From Kastovskya adunca ATA6-11-RM4 (GTDB taxonomy: Bacteria; Cyanobacteriota; Cyanobacteriia; Cyanobacteriales; Coleofasciculaceae): 63,935 nucleotides of DNA. Where the stretch lies: positions 1 through 63,935 of the forward strand of contig JAHHHJ010000029.1 in assembly GCA_019359445.1 (NCBI GenBank), in the 5' to 3' direction. Within the stretch, counting starts at the first letter, position 1. The number at the start of each line of letters is the position of its first letter. The notes beneath the pieces were generated by a model. The model was given only the letters and a program-made list of their open reading frames with translations, was not told where the DNA came from and searched no databases. Positions 60,757 through 63,935 of the stretch are shown in pieces. The translations under genes were made by a program, and so were the position numbers.

Positions 60757-61557
60757 ATGCTTCCTATGAAACACCCATTTTCCATTCTGCTAGCGCCCCT
60801 TCTTGCCTTGAGTTGGTCAGTGGCTGCGTTGGCTGAGGTACGAACTAAAGTCATTGAATACAAAGACGGAAATACGGTGCTCGAAGGCTTTCTTGCCTAC
60901 GATGATGACTTTGAGGGAAAGCGTCCTGGCGTTCTGGTGGTTCATGAATGGACAGGGCTAGGTTCTTATGTGAAAGAACGAGCCAAACAATTGGCAGAAC
61001 TTGGCTATGTCGCTTTTGCTGCCGATATTTATGGTAAAGGTGTTCGACCGCAGAACCAGGAAGAAGCGGCGAAACAAGCGAGTATTTACCGCTCAGATCG
61101 GGAGTTGATGCGCGATCGCGCTCTGGCTGGATTAAATGTCCTCCAACAACACCAACTGACAGACTCTCAACGTCTGGCTGCCATTGGTTACTGTTTTGGC
61201 GGTGGTGTGGTACTCGAGCTAGCGCGGAGTGGTGCCCCTGTAGATGGTGTAGTCAGCTTCCACGGCAACCTCGATACTCCTAACCTCGCAGATGCAGAAA
61301 ATATCAAAGGTCAGGTACTAGTTTTGCACGGTGCCGATGACCCCTTAGTGCCAGAAGAACAACTGCATAACTTCCAGCAGGAAATGCGGTTGGCTGATGT
61401 GGACTGGCAGTTAGTGATGTATGGCGGTGCGGTACACGGCTTTACTAACCCTGATGCGGGGAATGATCCATCTCAGGGAGTGGCTTATGATGCCGATGCT
61501 GATCGACGCTCTTGGGCGGCGATGAATCGGTTTTTTAATGAAATTTTTCAGCAGTAA
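60757..61557 (+). CDS. Exported dienelactone hydrolase family protein
   Basis: A 266-residue alpha/beta hydrolase of the DLH family with an N-terminal signal peptide (MKHPFSILLAPLLALSWSVAALA) directing it to the periplasm or outside. The nucleophile is Cys in AAIGYCFGGGVVLEL near residue 148, the acid Asp is in LHGADDPLV and the His is in AVHGFTNPD. This Cys-Asp-His triad is typical of DLH. The true substrate is unknown; many members act on esters or lactones other than dienelactone. ATG at 60757 or 60766. Confidence 0.88.
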   Translation: MLPMKHPFSILLAPLLALSWSVAALAEVRTKVIEYKDGNTVLEGFLAYDDDFEGKRPGVLVVHEWTGLGSYVKERAKQLAELGYVAFAADIYGKGVRPQNQEEAAKQASIYRSDRELMRDRALAGLNVLQQHQLTDSQRLAAIGYCFGGGVVLELARSGAPVDGVVSFHGNLDTPNLADAENIKGQVLVLHGADDPLVPEEQLHNFQQEMRLADVDWQLVMYGGAVHGFTNPDAGNDPSQGVAYDADADRRSWAAMNRFFNEIFQQ

Positions 61558-61908
61558 CGGTTGTCAGACTGACGCGGTAAATGGGCTGTGCAGGGGTTGG
61601 GTATGCCAAACCCCTACGGAAAACCAAAGCGATCGCTCATCAACAGCGTAACTTTTAGGGTGATTGAGTTTGAAGTCGGTTGTCTGGCAAACCGTTAGTT
61701 TTTGGCACTAAAATCTAGCGATGGTTTTGCCCTGCTGCTCTAGATATTCCTCCAGATGGGCGAAGCCACTTCTGGGAGACAAAAGCGACAACTGTATTAG
61801 GATCGCTGTTTATCCAGAAATGCGTAAGGCTCACTTAGGGAACTCGTGGAGGCGATCGCTATCTATATAAACTAACTTCACCGATGTAACCAGGAGTGTA
61901 GACAATTT
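61558..61908. other. 351-bp intergenic region with hairpin
   Basis: AGGGGTTGG (61592-61600) pairs with CCAAACCCCT (61605-61614) with a one-base bulge; it may end the hydrolase transcript although no T-run follows. HIP1 octamers occur at 61631 and 61854. The promoter of the SLH gene should lie near the right end, before AGGAG at about 61892. Confidence 0.5.
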
Positions 61909-62634
61909 ATGCGCCAATATATCAGCCTGATGCCGTTGTTGTTACTGCTACCCAGTCTGCCTGTTTTTGCTCAGCCTCAAGCCTCATCTGAGCCAACAAA
62001 GCTGGTAGTTGACGCCAGTCAGTCTGAAGCACCGTCTACTCCAATTGAGGAGGTTGTGGCGGCTAAATTGATGAGTCCTTACCCAGACGGGAATTTTCGC
62101 CCCGAACAAATTCTCAGTCGGGCAGAGCTGGCTACGATTTTAGTCAAAGCGTTTAATTTAGAACAGCGCACGCCAACACAACAAACAGCGATCGCACTTC
62201 AAGATGTCCCTCCCTCTCACTGGGCTTATAAGGATATCCAGTTGGCTCTCAAAAATAACATCATGACTGGTTATCGCGAAGGGCGCTTTTTTCCCAACCA
62301 AAGGGTGTCACGGGCAGAAGCCTTCTCCATCTTTGCTCAAGCTTACGGTGTGTTTCAGTTCCCTGAAGATAGCGTCACTGAACTGCTATCGCGTTATCCC
62401 GATGCCGACCAAATTCCCGCCTGGGCAAGAAAATCTATCGTCACTGCACTGTATGAGGATTTTGTCAATATCGATCCAGCAACCAATCAAATTAACCCCT
62501 TAGAGCCAATGACTCGCGGGGACATGGCTTACGCTTTGAGCAAATATCTGGAACGGCAGCAAACAACCGCACCGATTGTCTGGGATGCCGTACCCGTTGT
62601 ACCGGGCGAAGCAAGTAATTCAGCACCTAATTAG
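61909..62634 (+). CDS. S-layer homology (SLH) domain protein
   Basis: A 241-residue exported protein. A signal peptide (MRQYISLMPLLLLLPSLPVFAQ) precedes three SLH-type segments: LMSPYPDGNFRPEQILSRAELATILVKAF, IMTGYREGRFFPNQRVSRAEAFSIFAQAY, and FVNIDPATNQINPLEPMTRGDMAYALSKYL. SLH domains bind secondary cell-wall polymers or peptidoglycan. No porin barrel follows, so it is not a cyanobacterial SLH-porin but a short envelope protein. A good AGGAG ribosome site precedes the ATG. Confidence 0.88.
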   Translation: MRQYISLMPLLLLLPSLPVFAQPQASSEPTKLVVDASQSEAPSTPIEEVVAAKLMSPYPDGNFRPEQILSRAELATILVKAFNLEQRTPTQQTAIALQDVPPSHWAYKDIQLALKNNIMTGYREGRFFPNQRVSRAEAFSIFAQAYGVFQFPEDSVTELLSRYPDADQIPAWARKSIVTALYEDFVNIDPATNQINPLEPMTRGDMAYALSKYLERQQTTAPIVWDAVPVVPGEASNSAPN

Positions 62635-62759
62635 TAGTTCAGGACTTACGCAGACCAAAAGATCTTCCCAATCCCTTTCATACTTCATCCTTCATCCTTC
62701 AGACTTCCTTCCGCTCCTCCTAAAGTTGGTAGGCTAGTAGCAGTGTTAATGGTGCAGTT

Positions 62760-62873
62760 GTGGAAAATACCGAGTTACTGAATGTAATTGCCGGAGTGTT
62801 GGCAATAGGTATCTTTATTGGTGGCTTGCTAATGATGTTCACAACCTTTTGGACGACCAAGAAGAACAAATGA
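62760..62873 (+). CDS. Small single-helix membrane protein, 37 aa
   Basis: A 37-codon frame starts with GTG at 62760 and ends with TGA at 62871-62873. The product is MENTELLNVIAGVLAIGIF-type: a short polar N-terminus, one hydrophobic helix (VIAGVLAIGIFIGGLLMMF) and a basic tail (TTKKNK). The layout recalls small thylakoid subunits of photosystems or cytochrome b6f, but it matches none I can name. Its stop overlaps the next gene's ATG by 4 bp (ATGA at 62870), indicating coupling. Confidence 0.55.
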   Translation: MENTELLNVIAGVLAIGIFIGGLLMMFTTFWTTKKNK

Positions 62874-63694
62874 ATGTGGCGATTATCGGTTGTGGCTATG
62901 TAGGGACAGCGATCGCCCGTTACTGGCATCAAGAGCAAGGTTTATTTGTTACCGCAACAACAACGACTCCTGAACGGGTATCGGAGTTGGAGGCGATCGC
63001 TCAACGCGTCATTGTTATAAAAGGCAACGATGCTGAAAAATTGCCGTCTGTTGTTGAGAATCAGGAGGTTATCCTGCTCAGCGTAGGAGCGGCTAATACC
63101 AATGTCTATAAAGAAACCTACCTAGACACCGCAAAGACCTTAGCGGAGGTATTGCAGCAGGCTCCTACTGTGCGACAACTCATTTATACAGGAAGCTATG
63201 GGGTTTATGGCGATCGCGGCGGCGAAACTGTAGATGAAGACTCACCTATAGCACCTGCAAGCCCTACTGGTGAGATTTTGGCGCAAACTGAGCAGGTGTT
63301 GTTAGGGTGTGCAAGTGACAGGCTCAAGGTTTGTATTCTCCGTCTTGGAGGAATTTATGGTCCTAGGAGGGAGCTAGCCAAGATTTTTAGTCGCGTTGCG
63401 GGGACAACGATAGCAGGAGATGGTTCTGATGCGACAAACTGGATTCACTTGGACGATATTGTCTCAGCAATAGACTTTGCTCGCACTCAGCAGTTGCAGG
63501 GAATCTACAACCTGGTGAACGAGGTGTCGCTGACGCGCCGAGAGTTATTGGATCAGGTGTGCGATCGCCACAATCTCCCCCAAGTCTCCTGGAATCCTGC
63601 GGAACAACAACTCCGCCCCTACAACGCCCGTGTATCTCCGCAAAAGATAAAAGCAGCAGGCTATAAGTTTATCCACCCGCAGATTACAGAATAA
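62870..63694 (+). CDS. NAD-dependent epimerase/dehydratase (SDR)
   Basis: A 274-residue extended-type short-chain dehydrogenase with the Rossmann motif MNVAIIGCGYVGTAIARYW, an active-site-like Tyr-x-x-x in LIYTGSYGVYGDRGGE and the segment RLGGIYGPRRELAKIF, typical of sugar-nucleotide-modifying SDRs. The substrate is unknown; YeeZ-like proteins are the nearest form. The frame runs upstream to 62849, but the ATG at 62870 that overlaps the small gene's stop is preferred. A strong terminator follows before psbA. Confidence 0.85.
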   Translation: MNVAIIGCGYVGTAIARYWHQEQGLFVTATTTTPERVSELEAIAQRVIVIKGNDAEKLPSVVENQEVILLSVGAANTNVYKETYLDTAKTLAEVLQQAPTVRQLIYTGSYGVYGDRGGETVDEDSPIAPASPTGEILAQTEQVLLGCASDRLKVCILRLGGIYGPRRELAKIFSRVAGTTIAGDGSDATNWIHLDDIVSAIDFARTQQLQGIYNLVNEVSLTRRELLDQVCDRHNLPQVSWNPAEQQLRPYNARVSPQKIKAAGYKFIHPQITE

Positions 63695-63722
63695 AATCCT
63701 CTGCTTTAATAACCCCACAAAA

Positions 63723-63747
63723 AAGCGCCCCCCAAAGGAGAGCGCTT
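63723..63747 (-). terminator. Intrinsic terminator of psbA
   Basis: On the minus strand AAGCGCTCTCC pairs with GGGGGGCGCTT (11 pairs, two of them G-T) around a TTT loop, then a run of T residues follows. It is 28 bp behind the psbA stop. The same structure can also end the SDR transcript on the + strand. Confidence 0.85.
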
Positions 63748-63774
63748 CTTTATTTGAGAGCTAAGAGCTAAATC

Positions 63775-63935
63775 TTAACCCTGGATAGCGGGAGCTGTTA
63801 AAGCCACGGGAGTCGCCTCACCACTAGCCAAGTCTAGAGGGAAGTTGTGAGCATTACGCTCGTGCATCACTTCCATACCCAAGTTGGCGCGGTTCAACAC
63901 ATCCGCCCAGGTGCCAATTGCCCGACCTTGAGAGT
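63775..63935 (-). CDS. psbA: Photosystem II D1 protein (C-terminal part, cut by window end)
   Basis: The visible 52 residues are the D1 C-terminus: [36 protein letters not shown] and the extension [16 protein letters not shown], stop TAA at 63775. His and Glu residues in [15 protein letters not shown] ligate the Mn4CaO5 cluster, and the final Ala is the mature C-terminus exposed after CtpA removes the 16-residue tail. The gene continues beyond the window, so the isoform (for example high-light or standard D1) cannot be told. Confidence 0.96.
   Translation of the reverse strand, partial: SQGRAIGTWADVLNRANLGMEVMHERNAHNFPLDLASGEATPVALTAPAIQG

Noticed and set aside
1-63935. GCGATCGC octamers as regulatory sites
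   Set aside because: They are HIP1 sequences spread evenly through genes and gaps, a general feature of many cyanobacterial genomes.

Overview
The window is chromosomal DNA from a cyanobacterium, most likely a filamentous non-heterocystous one (Coleofasciculus/Microcoleus-like; this placement is an inference). The evidence is psbZ, the 3' end of psbA, a desC-type acyl-lipid desaturase, a 4-hydroxybenzoate prenyltransferase of the plastoquinone pathway, phytochrome-like multi-GAF kinases, very frequent HIP1 octamers (GCGATCGC), and short tandem repeats of the kind common in filamentous cyanobacteria.

Layout. 0.1-12.8 kb is core and housekeeping: an ECF-like ABC ATPase, a secreted TPR protein, a Crp-type regulator with a small upstream gene, a J-domain/pentapeptide protein, a TspO-like membrane protein, exopolyphosphatase, the UbiA prenyltransferase, a SLOG-like protein, purS-purQ with a TVP38 gene, a Zur/FurB regulator and tex. 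12.8-26.3 kb is a complete subtype I-D CRISPR-Cas locus: a divergent WYL regulator, cas3', cas10d (HD nuclease fused), csc2, csc1, cas6, cas4, cas1, cas2, a leader and a 10-repeat array. 26.3-31.2 kb holds a small MITE directly behind the array, a PLP lyase, desC, the remnant of an IS200/IS605-type end, a ProA-like protein without its catalytic Cys, and tRNA-Gly. 31.2-47.2 kb holds ribH-psbZ, a DHH-CBS-CCA-transferase, a Ser/Thr kinase, an AarF kinase, a PP2C phosphatase, a response-regulator/histidine-kinase hybrid, an aldehyde dehydrogenase, a sulfite-oxidase-like enzyme, rpmF, a Pro-rich repeat protein and a caspase-fold protein lacking its catalytic dyad. 47.3-63.9 kb holds a large GAF histidine kinase, NADAR, a geranylgeranyl-reductase-like flavoprotein, frr-pyrH, a thioredoxin-like protein, agmatinase, hydrolases, an LCP protein, an SLH protein, a sugar-nucleotide-type reductase and partial psbA.

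The most unusual part is inside the CRISPR locus. Between cas3' and cas10d (15859-17223) lies a three-gene cassette: a RAMA-like domain protein, a DUF433 antitoxin and a DUF5615 PIN-like toxin. The genes overlap one another, and the toxin gene overlaps the cas10d start by 4 bp, so production of the effector large subunit appears translationally coupled to a toxin-antitoxin pair. Upstream of the cassette is a piece of the locus's own CRISPR repeat in inverse orientation, with 18 nt identical around an exact 10-nt deletion, enclosed by a perfect 10-bp inverted repeat and followed by two 19-bp direct repeats spaced 22 bp. The arrangement recalls CreTA modules (toxin-antitoxin pairs guarding cas operons through degenerate repeat RNAs) but uses different parts. 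That functional reading is a hypothesis.

Starts were chosen by reading codons. Where the longest frame opened with TTG or GTG and a good ATG followed, the ATG was preferred and this is stated.
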